Below are positions 45,605 through 54,246 of a DNA stretch of 64,000 nt, one piece after another (the first letter of the stretch is position 1; the number at the start of each line of letters is the position of its first letter). The notes beneath the pieces were generated by a model, which worked only from the letters and a program-made list of their open reading frames with translations, ran no database searches and was not told the DNA's origin. The stretch spans positions 1-64,000 of the forward strand of contig CAKORY010000002.1 of assembly GCA_934101795.1 (NCBI GenBank), given 5' to 3'. A program made the position numbers and the translations under genes. The stretch is from an uncultured Bacilli bacterium. GTDB taxonomy: Bacteria; Bacillota_I; Bacilli_A; RF39; UBA660.

Positions 45605-45744
45605 AAAATATCATCTCCGTATGTAGTTATTATATTAAAATTATGTACGTGTTTCAAGTAAACATGAGTTAAATCTGTGTAAATTACATAAATTTGGCAT
45701 TTATTTGAGGCAAAAATCATGGTATAATTATGATGGAGGACCAT

Positions 45745-46446
45745 ATGAAGTTTATAGAATTAAAAAATGTTAATAAAACTTATAAAAATGGAATTACTGC
45801 GGTTGCAGATATGACAGTTAGTGTAGCTAAGGGTGAATTTGTTTTTGTTATTGGTCTAACTGCAAGTGGTAAATCAACATTTATTAAGATGCTTTATAGA
45901 GAAGAAAAACCAACAAGTGGTACTGTTTTTGTTGGTGGTTTAAATGTTGGAAAACTTAGAAATAGAAAAGTTTATAAATTAAGAAGAAAAGTTGGTATTG
46001 TATTTCAAGACTTTAAATTATTACCTAGGCTTACAGTGTATGAGAATGTAGCATTTGCTTTGGAGTGTATTGGTATGAAAGGTTCTGAAATAAGACCTAA
46101 AGTTTTGAATGCTTTAGAAAGAGTTGGACTTAAAGAAAAGGTACGTTCTTTTCCTGGAGAACTTTCTGGTGGAGAACAACAAAGAGTTTGTATTGCTAGA
46201 GCAATTGTTAATGAACCAAAATTATTAATTTGTGATGAACCAACAGGAAATTTAGACCCTGAAACTAGTAAAGAAATAATGAAAGTTATTGAAAATATTA
46301 ATAAAGAATTGGGAACCACTATAATTATGGCTACTCATGACAAAGAGATTGTTGATAGAATGAAGAAAAGAGTTCTAGTTATTAATCATGGTGTTTTGAC
46401 TCATGATTATGCGAAAGGAAGTTATAAGACAAATGAGGGCATGTAG
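45745..46446 (+). CDS. ftsE: Cell division ATP-binding protein FtsE
   Basis: ABC ATPase that with FtsX controls peptidoglycan hydrolases. The Walker A is GLTASGKST, unlike the usual GPSGAGKST but with the essential Gly-Lys-Ser. Signature LSGGEQQRV, Walker B LLICDEPTG and H-loop ATHDKEI are present. 233 residues. The ATG at 45745 follows ATGGAGGA; TGGTATAAT at 45720–45728 is an extended -10. It overlaps ftsX by 14 nt. Confidence 0.95.
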   Translation: MKFIELKNVNKTYKNGITAVADMTVSVAKGEFVFVIGLTASGKSTFIKMLYREEKPTSGTVFVGGLNVGKLRNRKVYKLRRKVGIVFQDFKLLPRLTVYENVAFALECIGMKGSEIRPKVLNALERVGLKEKVRSFPGELSGGEQQRVCIARAIVNEPKLLICDEPTGNLDPETSKEIMKVIENINKELGTTIIMATHDKEIVDRMKKRVLVINHGVLTHDYAKGSYKTNEGM

Positions 46447-47326
46447 AATATTTTTTAGAAGTATAAGAGATGCTTTCAAAAGCGTCGTTAGAAATTTTTC
46501 TTTGAGTTTTGCATCAATTATGTGTACAACAATTACTCTTATTTTGGTGGCTGTTGCTATTGTGGCTGCTGCTAATGTTCAAAATGCAACTAAGTTAATT
46601 GAAGATGAACTTACAATTGTTACATATCTTAAAAAAGATGTAACTGAAGAACAAATTGAAAATATAAAAACTGAGTTGAAAAGTTATAGATATATTGATG
46701 AAGTAGTATTTAAAAGCAAAGATGAATGGAAGCTTGAAATGAGTAATTATGATGACTCATTTAAGACAGTTCTGGATTATTTAGATGAAAATCCTTTGAA
46801 AGACTCTTTTGTATTGAAGGTAAATGATGTTAAAAAATTAAGTGAAACAAGTGAATATGTTAAGGCCATAACTGGAGTTGATACTGTTAAGTATGGTGAA
46901 GGTATGGTTGAACAAGTAATATCTGTATTTGACGTTGTTCAAAAAATTGTTGTAGTTGTTGTAATAGCTTTAATTTTAGTAACGGGTTTTTTAATTAGTA
47001 ACACGATTAAACTTACAATATTTAGTAGAAGAAGTGAAATTGAAATTATGAGGCTTGTTGGTGCTAGTAATATTACTATTAAACTTCCTTTCTTATTTGA
47101 AGGGTTAATTATTGGCTTGATTGGTTCTGTTATTCCAATATGTGTTACTATTTATGGATACGTTATTCTTTACTCAAGACTTCATGGCAAATTATTTTCA
47201 AATATGATTATGCTTATTAAGCCTTATCCATTTGTGTTCTATGTATCATTTATTGTAGTTGCAATTGGAGCTTTGGTTGGTATGTATGGCAGTATTAAAG
47301 CTGTTAGAAAGTACTTGAAGGTGTAA
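46433..47326 (+). CDS. ftsX: Cell division protein FtsX
   Basis: Membrane partner of FtsE with four segments: one after the cytoplasmic start (about 20–46), then an extracellular domain of about 120 residues, then three more (about 165–190, 215–240, 265–290). SRRSEIEIMRLVGASNITIK (the family signature) precedes the third. 297 residues. The ATG at 46433 inside the ftsE end is the natural start. Confidence 0.95.
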   Translation: MRACRIFFRSIRDAFKSVVRNFSLSFASIMCTTITLILVAVAIVAAANVQNATKLIEDELTIVTYLKKDVTEEQIENIKTELKSYRYIDEVVFKSKDEWKLEMSNYDDSFKTVLDYLDENPLKDSFVLKVNDVKKLSETSEYVKAITGVDTVKYGEGMVEQVISVFDVVQKIVVVVVIALILVTGFLISNTIKLTIFSRRSEIEIMRLVGASNITIKLPFLFEGLIIGLIGSVIPICVTIYGYVILYSRLHGKLFSNMIMLIKPYPFVFYVSFIVVAIGALVGMYGSIKAVRKYLKV

Positions 47327-47328
47327 AT

Positions 47329-48567
47329 ATGAGTGTAAAAAAATTAAGTGGATATTTTGTTAGATATATTTTAGCAATATTTATATTTGTTTCATGTTTT
47401 ATTTTTAAACCTGCGGATACTTATGCTAAAGCAAATACTTTTGGAGAATTAAAACAGGAACTTGCTGATTTAAAAGCTAAACAACAAGCTAATAATAATA
47501 AAAAGAATTTGACTAAAAATCAAATTGCATCTAAGAATAATGATATTAATAATGCTGAAAAAGAAATTGATAATGGAAGACAAAAGATTGAAGAAGCTAA
47601 ACAATTAATTAATGATACTCAGGTAAAGATACAAGAACTTGAAGAAAAAACTAATCAGTTAATGGAAGCTTATCAAGTTATGATGAGCAATAATTCATAT
47701 ATCGAATTTGTTACTAGTTCTTCATCAATGACCGATTTAATCATGAGAATTGATGCTGTTAAAGAGTTATCTAATTATAATAAAGATAAATTAACTGAAT
47801 TTGAGGAATTAATTAATACTAATAAACAAACTCAAGTTGATTTAGCTAATTATGAAAAAACTTTGGAAGCTAATATAGAAACATATAAAAATAATATTCA
47901 GTCTCTTCAAAATGATTTAGCAAGTCTTAATGAAATAGGAATGGATTTAGTCGATGAGATTAATTCTAAACAACAACTTGTTGACTATTATAATAAAATA
48001 GGTTGTAAAAGTGAACAAACTTTAGAGGATTGTTCTAGAATTGCTGGTAATGATGCGTGGCTTAAACCTTTAAATAAAGGTAGGGTTAATAGTAAATTTG
48101 GACAAAGAATTGACCCAATTAGTGGTAAACTTAAAATACATAAAGCTGTTGATTTGGGTGGTAATGCAGAAGGTACAAATGTATATTCTATTGGTAATGG
48201 TGTTGTTGTTGGCATTGTTGATGCTAAAAAAACCATGGCTAGAACTGGTAGAAAAGTGTGTGGTGGTAATCAAGTTTATATTCAGTATGTTATTAAGGGT
48301 GAATATTATACTATTTTATATGCTCATTTGCTTACTTTAAATGTTTCAGTATCTCAGAAAGTAACTTCAGAAACTGTAATTGGAAAACAAGGCGGAGGTA
48401 CACAAACTAGATCTTGGGAAAGCTGTTCAACTGGCACACATTTGCATTTTCAAGTAAGTAAACACCAATATGAAGGTTATAATACATTTATGGCTTATAG
48501 TATTGTGCCACCAGGATATCCGGGAGGAGGAGGCTGGTTCTATTCAAGAACTCAGTACTTTAATTAA
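47329..48567 (+). CDS. Exported M23 peptidase with coiled coil (FtsEX-linked hydrolase)
   Basis: A signal peptide (about 8–32, ending TYAKA) is followed by a long coiled coil (about 35–225) and a C-terminal LytM/M23 domain. The metal ligands are intact: HKAVDLGG (His and Asp), YAHLL and THLHFQV. The end is Pro/Gly-rich (PPGYPGGGGW). This is the EnvC/PcsB architecture, and it starts 2 nt after ftsX, so it should be the hydrolase gated by FtsEX. Here zinc residues are present, so it is probably an active endopeptidase rather than an activator. Confidence 0.9.
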   Translation: MSVKKLSGYFVRYILAIFIFVSCFIFKPADTYAKANTFGELKQELADLKAKQQANNNKKNLTKNQIASKNNDINNAEKEIDNGRQKIEEAKQLINDTQVKIQELEEKTNQLMEAYQVMMSNNSYIEFVTSSSSMTDLIMRIDAVKELSNYNKDKLTEFEELINTNKQTQVDLANYEKTLEANIETYKNNIQSLQNDLASLNEIGMDLVDEINSKQQLVDYYNKIGCKSEQTLEDCSRIAGNDAWLKPLNKGRVNSKFGQRIDPISGKLKIHKAVDLGGNAEGTNVYSIGNGVVVGIVDAKKTMARTGRKVCGGNQVYIQYVIKGEYYTILYAHLLTLNVSVSQKVTSETVIGKQGGGTQTRSWESCSTGTHLHFQVSKHQYEGYNTFMAYSIVPPGYPGGGGWFYSRTQYFN

Positions 48568-48568
48568 T

Positions 48569-49066
48569 ATGAAGATAGATATATTAGTTGTTGGTTCTTT
48601 GCAAGAAAATTGTTATGTTGTAACTATTGGAAATAATTCATTTATTGTTGATCCAGGTGATGAAGCAGAAAGAATAATTAATGCTTGCAAAGATAAAAAT
48701 ATAAAAGAAATACTTGTTACTCATCATCATTTTGATCATGTTGGAGCTTTAAAAGAGGTTGAAGAATATTTTGGATTAAAAGAAAATGTTAAAAGTGGTT
48801 TATTTGATTATGAAGTAATTAAAACACCGGGACATACAGTTGATAGTTTAACTTATTATTTTTCAAATGAAAAAGTAATGTTTACTGGCGATTTTCTCTT
48901 TTATCATACAATTGGTAGATGTGATTTACCAACTGGAAGTGAAGAAGATATGATGAAAAGTCTTGAGTTAATAAGCAAGTATCCAGATAATATTGAAATA
49001 TATCCTGGACATGGACCTAAGACAAGTTTAGGTAAAGAAAAACAAAACTTTAAATATTATTTTTGA
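48569..49066 (+). CDS. Metallo-beta-lactamase fold hydrolase (glyoxalase II-like)
   Basis: A short MBL-fold protein of 165 residues with the metal motif THHHFDH (about 51–57), GHT near 93, GDFLFYHTIGR and a final GHGPKTS. It resembles YqgX-type hydroxyacylglutathione hydrolase-like enzymes and lacks the helical C-terminal domain of true glyoxalase II. It starts 1 nt after the M23 gene, at the end of the ftsEX unit, and is followed by a terminator. Confidence 0.88.
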   Translation: MKIDILVVGSLQENCYVVTIGNNSFIVDPGDEAERIINACKDKNIKEILVTHHHFDHVGALKEVEEYFGLKENVKSGLFDYEVIKTPGHTVDSLTYYFSNEKVMFTGDFLFYHTIGRCDLPTGSEEDMMKSLELISKYPDNIEIYPGHGPKTSLGKEKQNFKYYF

Positions 49067-49072
49067 ATATGT

Positions 49073-49095
49073 AAAAGACACGTTGTGTCTTTTTT
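49073..49095 (+). terminator. Terminator of the ftsE–ftsX–M23–MBL unit
   Basis: AAAAGACAC–GTT–GTGTCTTTT plus more T: 9-bp stem. Confidence 0.9.
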
Positions 49096-49099
49096 AGTA

Positions 49100-49128
49100 T
49101 TGACATGTATATTTTTTTATGATATATC
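49100..49128 (+). promoter_or_regulatory. Promoter of the 214-residue gene
   Basis: -35 TTGACA (49100–49105), 17-bp spacer, -10 TATATC (49123–49128), starting 5 bp after the preceding terminator. Confidence 0.7.
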
Positions 49129-49162
49129 TATTTTAGATATAAATAGGAAAAGGTGAAGATGA

Positions 49163-49807
49163 GTGAAGAAAAAAGTTGATTTTAAAGTTATTCAAATTAG
49201 TTTGTTGATTGTGATAATAGTATTGCTTTTAATATTGTGTTTTATGAACTTAAAACATAAAAAAAATGAAAATATAGATGGAACATCAAAGTTGTGGGAT
49301 ATATATGATTTAAATTTAACTGAAATGAAATATAATCTGGATAAAACAATGGATAAACCGAAGGAAAATGTCACTTGTGGTAATTTAAAAGGAATAACAT
49401 TAAAAAATGACTCTTATGAAGCTTTGCTTAATAATTTAGGGTGTTATATTACTTTATATTATTATGGATTAATTGAATATAATGAAACCTATCATAATCC
49501 TATAGCTGATTATAGAAATAAGCATGAAGTTACAAAAAAAGATATTTTAGATTTAAAGCATAATTTGAAAAGCGATACAAGTTTATACTCTAATTTAAAA
49601 GGTATGTTAACGTTAAAAATGGATAAGGAAGGTTCTGGAAATGATTTATATAATGTCGTATCTGAATTTATAAATAAATTTGATGTTTCATTTTATGATG
49701 GTAATAAAACATATCAAGAAATTTTTTCTTATAAACTTTCTGAGATTTCTTATGTTACTTATTTATCTGATTGGTTAAAAAATGAATATTATAATCTAGT
49801 GAAATAA
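49163..49807 (+). CDS. Membrane-anchored protein of unknown function
   Basis: A basic start, then one strongly hydrophobic segment (about 11–28), and a 185-residue extracellular domain rich in Asn, Lys and Tyr with two Cys residues (TCGNLKG, LGCYIT) that could pair. No family recognised. The GTG follows AAAGGTGA. It is a monocistronic unit with its own promoter and terminator. A signal anchor is more likely than a lipoprotein, as the Cys in LLILCFM is not in a lipobox. Confidence 0.72.
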   Translation: MKKKVDFKVIQISLLIVIIVLLLILCFMNLKHKKNENIDGTSKLWDIYDLNLTEMKYNLDKTMDKPKENVTCGNLKGITLKNDSYEALLNNLGCYITLYYYGLIEYNETYHNPIADYRNKHEVTKKDILDLKHNLKSDTSLYSNLKGMLTLKMDKEGSGNDLYNVVSEFINKFDVSFYDGNKTYQEIFSYKLSEISYVTYLSDWLKNEYYNLVK

Positions 49808-49813
49808 TAAAAA

Positions 49814-49850
49814 AATACCTCTGCAAAATTGATTGCTGCAGAGGTTTTAA
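49814..49850. terminator. Terminator of the 214-residue gene
   Basis: ACCTCTGCA–AAATTGATTGC–TGCAGAGGT, a 9-bp stem with A-run before and T-run after, so usable on both strands. Confidence 0.85.
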
Positions 49851-49866
49851 AATAGCTGAATATCCT

Positions 49867-49915
49867 AGTTATCGACATAAAATTGATGCAAATATAGTAA
49901 AATATGTCGATAACT
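49867..49915. repeat. 13-bp perfect inverted repeat in a gene-free region
   Basis: AGTTATCGACATA (49867–49879) and TATGTCGATAACT (49903–49915), 23 bp apart. It is not followed by a T-run, so it is not a terminator. It lies in an open frame with no start (reads AEYPSYRHKIDANIVKYVDN and continues to a stop near 49965), perhaps the end of a lost gene. Function unknown. Confidence 0.5.
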
Positions 49916-50022
49916 GGCAATTTCAAGCCGATTTATTAAGAGATTATATAATGGTTAATGATTAAAATTAATGTTAATGCTGAAGTTTCTTATAATGAAA
50001 AATTACATAAATTTAAATTGAT

Positions 50023-50053
50023 AAAACATCGACATTAAAATTGTCGATGTTTT
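50023..50053. terminator. gerQ terminator
   Basis: AAAACATCGACA and TGTCGATGTTTT form a 12-bp stem; on the minus strand it follows gerQ directly and ends in T residues. Confidence 0.85.
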
Positions 50054-50054
50054 C

Positions 50055-50423
50055 TTAGTATGTTTTTTCTGAGAAACTGTGAGAATAGATAATTGGTTCC
50101 ATGAACTCAACATAGTTTAAATAAATTATTCTAATTAAGTACCAAAGGTTATTTGTGTTATCTCTAATTATAAGATGATCTCTGCCGGCTTCTTCAATTA
50201 TACCTTCATATACTTTGTTTTGCCATGCACTACTGTCTGGGTAAGAAACATAAGCTTTAATCTTTCTTCCTTTGTTAAGTCTTAGAATATTTTCTATATA
50301 ACTTTGTTCTTCTGGCAATTTATTATTTACCTCAGTTACTGACATATTTCCTGGTGGTGTTTGAAAACTTTGACTAGGAAATGTTGGATTTTGATAGAAA
50401 TTACCATTCATTTTTAAATTCAC
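50055..50423 (-). CDS. gerQ: Spore coat protein GerQ
   Basis: A 122-residue coat protein crosslinked by transglutaminase in B. subtilis spores and needed for CwlJ localisation. The N-terminus is Asn/Pro/Gln-rich; the conserved core QSYIENILRLNKGRKIKAYV, VYEGIIEEAGRDHLIIRD and IYLNYVEFMEPI match GerQ. It is a single leftward gene. The purine-rich GAGGTGAA site precedes the ATG. Confidence 0.92.
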   Translation of the reverse strand: MNLKMNGNFYQNPTFPSQSFQTPPGNMSVTEVNNKLPEEQSYIENILRLNKGRKIKAYVSYPDSSAWQNKVYEGIIEEAGRDHLIIRDNTNNLWYLIRIIYLNYVEFMEPIIYSHSFSEKTY

Positions 50424-50509
50424 CTCTAAAACAATATATGTTTTTTATATTAATAATTGCTAAAAAGTTGTTAATCGTTTATAATTGATATAGAAAAGTG
50501 GTTGGAAAA

Positions 50510-51385
50510 ATGGAAAAGATAAATTATAAAGAAATTATATTAGATGGATGTTCTTTGGTTTTTGGGTTATTCTTTTATGCTCTTTGTTTTAATTTGTTTT
50601 TAACTCCGAATGATTTAGTTGTATCTGGTTTTAGTGGTATTGCGATTGTTATGCAAAAATTATTTGGGTGGACACCATCAATATTCTTATTATGTGCAAA
50701 TGTAATTTTACTTATTATTTGCTATATATTTTTAGGATGGGGTACAACGAAGAAAAATATAGTTGGTTCATTACTTTATCCCATTATGGTTACAATTTCA
50801 CTTCCAGTGTCAACTTTCTTAAGTAAGTACCTTATTACTGAAGATTTTTATTTAACTTTGTTATTTGCTCTTATTTTGTATGGCGTAAGTAGTGGATTTG
50901 TTTATAGAAGCGGATTTACTGCGGGTGGTTCTGATATTATAATGCAAATTATTAATAAATATTGTAAAGTTAGTGAATCAAAAGCAATGATATTTGCTAA
51001 TGGTTTAATTATTGTTTCAGGTATGTTTGTATTTGGGTTTACTAAAGGTGTTTATTCATTTATTATTTTGTATTGTTCAACATTCTTTGTTGATAAAATT
51101 ATGTTTGGTATTTCTGACAGTAAGTTATTTTATATTTACACTAGAAAAACTAGAAAAATAAAAAAATTAATTTTAGAAGAATTTCAAACTGGTTTTACTA
51201 CAATACCTGGAACTGGTGGATATTCACATAAAAAGGGACTTATGATTATGTGTGCTGTATCTAATAATGATTATTATAATTTAAAGAAAAGAATTTTAGA
51301 AATAGACCCTAGTGCTTTTATGATTATTGATAAATGTTATGAAGTTAATGGAGGAGTTAAGCGAAGTAATATTCCATTTTTGTAA
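50510..51385 (+). CDS. YitT family membrane protein
   Basis: Five to six membrane segments in the first 190 residues, including GFSGIAIVMQKLFG and YRSGFTAGGSDIIMQIINKY, both typical of the YitT (DUF161) family, followed by a cytoplasmic DUF2179 domain (TGFTTIPGTGGYSHKKGLMI). The role is unknown; transport is suspected. A GTG four codons earlier (50498) is an alternative start. About 291 residues. Confidence 0.88.
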   Translation: MEKINYKEIILDGCSLVFGLFFYALCFNLFLTPNDLVVSGFSGIAIVMQKLFGWTPSIFLLCANVILLIICYIFLGWGTTKKNIVGSLLYPIMVTISLPVSTFLSKYLITEDFYLTLLFALILYGVSSGFVYRSGFTAGGSDIIMQIINKYCKVSESKAMIFANGLIIVSGMFVFGFTKGVYSFIILYCSTFFVDKIMFGISDSKLFYIYTRKTRKIKKLILEEFQTGFTTIPGTGGYSHKKGLMIMCAVSNNDYYNLKKRILEIDPSAFMIIDKCYEVNGGVKRSNIPFL

Positions 51386-51416
51386 TATTTGTGATATAGT
51401 TATTATGTGATAAATT

Positions 51417-52373
51417 ATGAAGAAAATTGTTATATTTGGTGGAGGAAGTGGTCTTTCTCAACTTTTAAAAGGTATTAAACTTTTTCCCGTAGAAATAACT
51501 GCGGTTGTTTCTGTTGCAGATAATGGAGGAAGTACAGGTTTACTTAGAAGAGAACTTAATATTCCCGCGGTTGGTGATATTACGAAAGTTATGCTTAGTA
51601 TGGCTGATACTAATCAAGATGTTATAGATTTAATGAATTATAGATTTACTAAGTCTAAATCTTTGGGTATTCATTCTGTTAAAAATTTGCTTTTAATTGC
51701 TTTGATGGATTTGAAGGGTAGTTTTGCTGGGGCTATGCCAGTTATGGAAAAATTACTTGATGTTAGAGGCAATGTTTTGCCTTTAACTGAAGATAATGTT
51801 AATTTGGTGGGAATTACTTCAAGTGGTAAAAAAGTGTATGGAGAGCATCAATTAACTAAGTGTGCAAATAAAATTGTAGAAGTTAAATATGATAAAGAAA
51901 TTGAGGTAAATCCTAAGGTTATTCATGCAGTCGAAGAAGCTGATTTGATTATTTTTTCATCTGGTAGTTTACTTACAAGCATTGTACCACATTTAATTAA
52001 TAAAAAGTTAGTTAATACAATTAATAAAGCTAAGGCTGATAAAGTATATATTTGTAATTTGTTTACTCAACCGGGAGAAACAGATGATTTTACTGTAAAA
52101 GATCATGTTGATTATTTAGAAAAATATTTAGGTAAAGGTAGTATAGATGTTGTTATTGCTAATAATGAAGTTATTAGTAGTGACTTAGCAAATAAATATG
52201 CAACAGAAGAACAAAAAGATCCGGTTATTTTAGATATGCATGAACTTGATGAAAAAGATATTTATGTTATTCAAGATAAATTATTTACAATTGAAGATGG
52301 TTGGTATAGACATGATGCGCTCAAAACTGGATATTTACTTTTCTCATATTTAATGGATGGTAAGAGAAAATGA
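51417..52373 (+). CDS. glmR: GlmR/YvcK (CofD-like) regulator
   Basis: UDP-sugar-binding protein required for growth on gluconeogenic carbon and for cell-wall precursor supply. It begins KKIVIFGGGSGLSQLL, then SVADNGGSTGLLRRELNIPA, the family's signature, and later NLFTQPGETDDF. 318 residues. It overlaps whiA by 4 nt, the conserved pairing; rapZ, usually upstream, is not here. Confidence 0.94.
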   Translation: MKKIVIFGGGSGLSQLLKGIKLFPVEITAVVSVADNGGSTGLLRRELNIPAVGDITKVMLSMADTNQDVIDLMNYRFTKSKSLGIHSVKNLLLIALMDLKGSFAGAMPVMEKLLDVRGNVLPLTEDNVNLVGITSSGKKVYGEHQLTKCANKIVEVKYDKEIEVNPKVIHAVEEADLIIFSSGSLLTSIVPHLINKKLVNTINKAKADKVYICNLFTQPGETDDFTVKDHVDYLEKYLGKGSIDVVIANNEVISSDLANKYATEEQKDPVILDMHELDEKDIYVIQDKLFTIEDGWYRHDALKTGYLLFSYLMDGKRK

Positions 52374-53296
52374 CATTTACTACGAGTTTAAAAGAGGAAA
52401 TAACTAAAAATAATATTAATTCTATGGAAGCTAGATATGAATTAATAGCATTTTTAAATAGTGTTGCTAAGTTTAATAAAGAAGAAATTAGTATAACTTT
52501 AGAGAATGCTAGTATTGCTAGAAGAATTTATAAAGAAATAAAAGAAATATATGGTGTTAATCCTAGTATCGTTATAAGAATGCAGAAAAGATTTAAAGTA
52601 AAACAAATATATATTCTTAATATTAAAGAAAAAGTTGATTTTATTAAAAAAGATATTAGTGTTGGAATAAAAATAGAAGTTGACGATTTGGTTAGTGATG
52701 AGGAAAAAATAGCTTTTTTGGAAGGTGCTTTTCTTGCGGTTGGGAATGTTTCTAATCCAAGTACAAGTGGTTATCATTTAGAATTTATTTTTACTAAGGA
52801 AAGATTAGCTAAACAAGTTCTTAATTTACTTATATATTTTAAACTAAATGCTAAGCTTATTAAAAGAGGTTATAAAACTGTTGTTTATATTAAGGCTAGT
52901 GAAGATATAAGTGATTTAATTAAAAGATTTAAAGCTACTAATTCGTTATTTTATTTTGAAGATATAAGGATATATAGAGATCATAAGAATATGGTTAATA
53001 GATTAAATAATTGCGAAATTGCTAATCAAGAAAAGACTTTTAGAACAGGACAGATGCAACTGGAAAATATTGATTATTTGAAAAATTATGATTTATATGG
53101 ATTACTTGATGAAAACACTAGAATTGTTGCGGATGCAAGAGTTAAGTATCCTGAAGTTTCTATGCAAGAACTTGCAGATATTGTAACGCTTGAAAATGGT
53201 TATAAAATAGGTAAATCTGGGGTTAATCATCATTTTATTAAGATAAAAAACCTAGTTAATAGACATAAAGAAAGAAGTGAAGATTATGATAGTTAG
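52370..53296 (+). CDS. whiA: DNA-binding protein WhiA
   Basis: LAGLIDADG-like N-terminal domain (about 80–190, with FLEGAFLAVGNVSNP) and a C-terminal HTH (YPEVSMQELADIV, then GKSGVNHHFIKI). It begins TFTTSLKEEITKN, typical. In Firmicutes it affects division and chromosome segregation. 308 residues; overlaps both neighbours. Confidence 0.95.
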   Translation: MTFTTSLKEEITKNNINSMEARYELIAFLNSVAKFNKEEISITLENASIARRIYKEIKEIYGVNPSIVIRMQKRFKVKQIYILNIKEKVDFIKKDISVGIKIEVDDLVSDEEKIAFLEGAFLAVGNVSNPSTSGYHLEFIFTKERLAKQVLNLLIYFKLNAKLIKRGYKTVVYIKASEDISDLIKRFKATNSLFYFEDIRIYRDHKNMVNRLNNCEIANQEKTFRTGQMQLENIDYLKNYDLYGLLDENTRIVADARVKYPEVSMQELADIVTLENGYKIGKSGVNHHFIKIKNLVNRHKERSEDYDS

Positions 53297-53783
53297 ACTT
53301 GCTGCAGATATTCAACCTGATAGTATTTTAGATGGTTCTGGTATTAGAACTGTAATTTGGTTTCAAGGCTGTTTGCATAAGTGTGAAGGATGTCAAAATC
53401 CTGAGACTCATGATATGAATGGTGGATTTGAAATCGATACTAAAGATATTTGTGAAAAATTAAAAAATTTAAAGTATCAAACAGGTATTACATTATCTGG
53501 TGGAGATCCTTTTTTTCAAGCTAAAGGAGCTTTGGAAATAGCTAAATTTGCTAAAAGTATTGGACTTAACGTTTGGGCTTATACTGGTTTTACATATGAG
53601 GCATTGCTTGCTGGTGATAAAGATAGATTAGAACTTTTAAAAAATGTAGATGTTTTAGTAGATGGTAAATTTGTACTTGCTAAAAAGAGTTTAAATTGTA
53701 AGTTTAGGGGTAGTACTAATCAAAGACTTATTGATGTAAAAAGAAGCATGGAAGAAGGAGATATTGTTTTATATGGAGTTTAG
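53286..53783 (+). CDS. nrdG: Anaerobic ribonucleotide reductase activating protein
   Basis: Radical SAM activase. The cluster motif is GCLHKCEGCQNPETHD (CxxxCxxC, about 29–36), then TLSGGDPFFQ (SAM-binding) and NVWAYTGFTYE. 165 residues. The ATG at 53286 fits; it overlaps whiA by 11 nt. NrdD is not in the window. Its presence implies anaerobic growth. Confidence 0.93.
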   Translation: MIVRLAADIQPDSILDGSGIRTVIWFQGCLHKCEGCQNPETHDMNGGFEIDTKDICEKLKNLKYQTGITLSGGDPFFQAKGALEIAKFAKSIGLNVWAYTGFTYEALLAGDKDRLELLKNVDVLVDGKFVLAKKSLNCKFRGSTNQRLIDVKRSMEEGDIVLYGV

Positions 53784-54246
53784 TAATAATGTAAATTATG
53801 TTATTCTTTCAAATAATGCTGATAAAAAGTTTATGTCTATGTTTGGTATGTATCAAGTAATTGATGTATTATCGTTTGAAAAACTTAAAAATACTTTAGA
53901 AATGTTTCCAAGTAAAAGAGTAGTATTTAATGAAAGTTTAAGTGTATTAAGTAATAAGGAAAAAAAAGAAATATTTGATTTATTAGATAAACAAAATATT
54001 AATTATGTGAATATTACAAGTAATATAGAAGAATCTTTATTTGGTGATTATGTAATAGTATATGATGAAGATTCTAAAGTTCTTGAAGGTAATAGAGATG
54101 TTGTTTTAAAGAATGAAAAAATACTTAAGAAACTAGGCTTTGGTGTACCTTTTGTGGTGGATTTATCTATACAACTTATGTATTATGATATTTTAGATAA
54201 AGTTTACTATGATGTTGATAACTTGTTGGAGGCTTTATGGAATTAA
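53773..54246 (+). CDS. Degenerate EcfA1-like ABC ATPase paralogue (no Walker A)
   Basis: A 157-residue protein that aligns with the second half of the EcfA1 ATPase. FNESLSVLSNKEKKEIFDLL stands for the Walker B/D-loop (DEPTxxLDxxxxxEI), VNITSNIEES for ITHDMDEA (His lost), VIVYDEDSKVLEGNRDVVL for the following strand, and ILKKLGFGVPFVVDLSIQLM...LLEALWN for the EcfA1 C-terminal region. Walker A and the ABC signature are missing. The frame is intact and overlaps its neighbours. A TTG at 53764 is an alternative start. Confidence 0.6.
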   Translation: MEFSNNVNYVILSNNADKKFMSMFGMYQVIDVLSFEKLKNTLEMFPSKRVVFNESLSVLSNKEKKEIFDLLDKQNINYVNITSNIEESLFGDYVIVYDEDSKVLEGNRDVVLKNEKILKKLGFGVPFVVDLSIQLMYYDILDKVYYDVDNLLEALWN

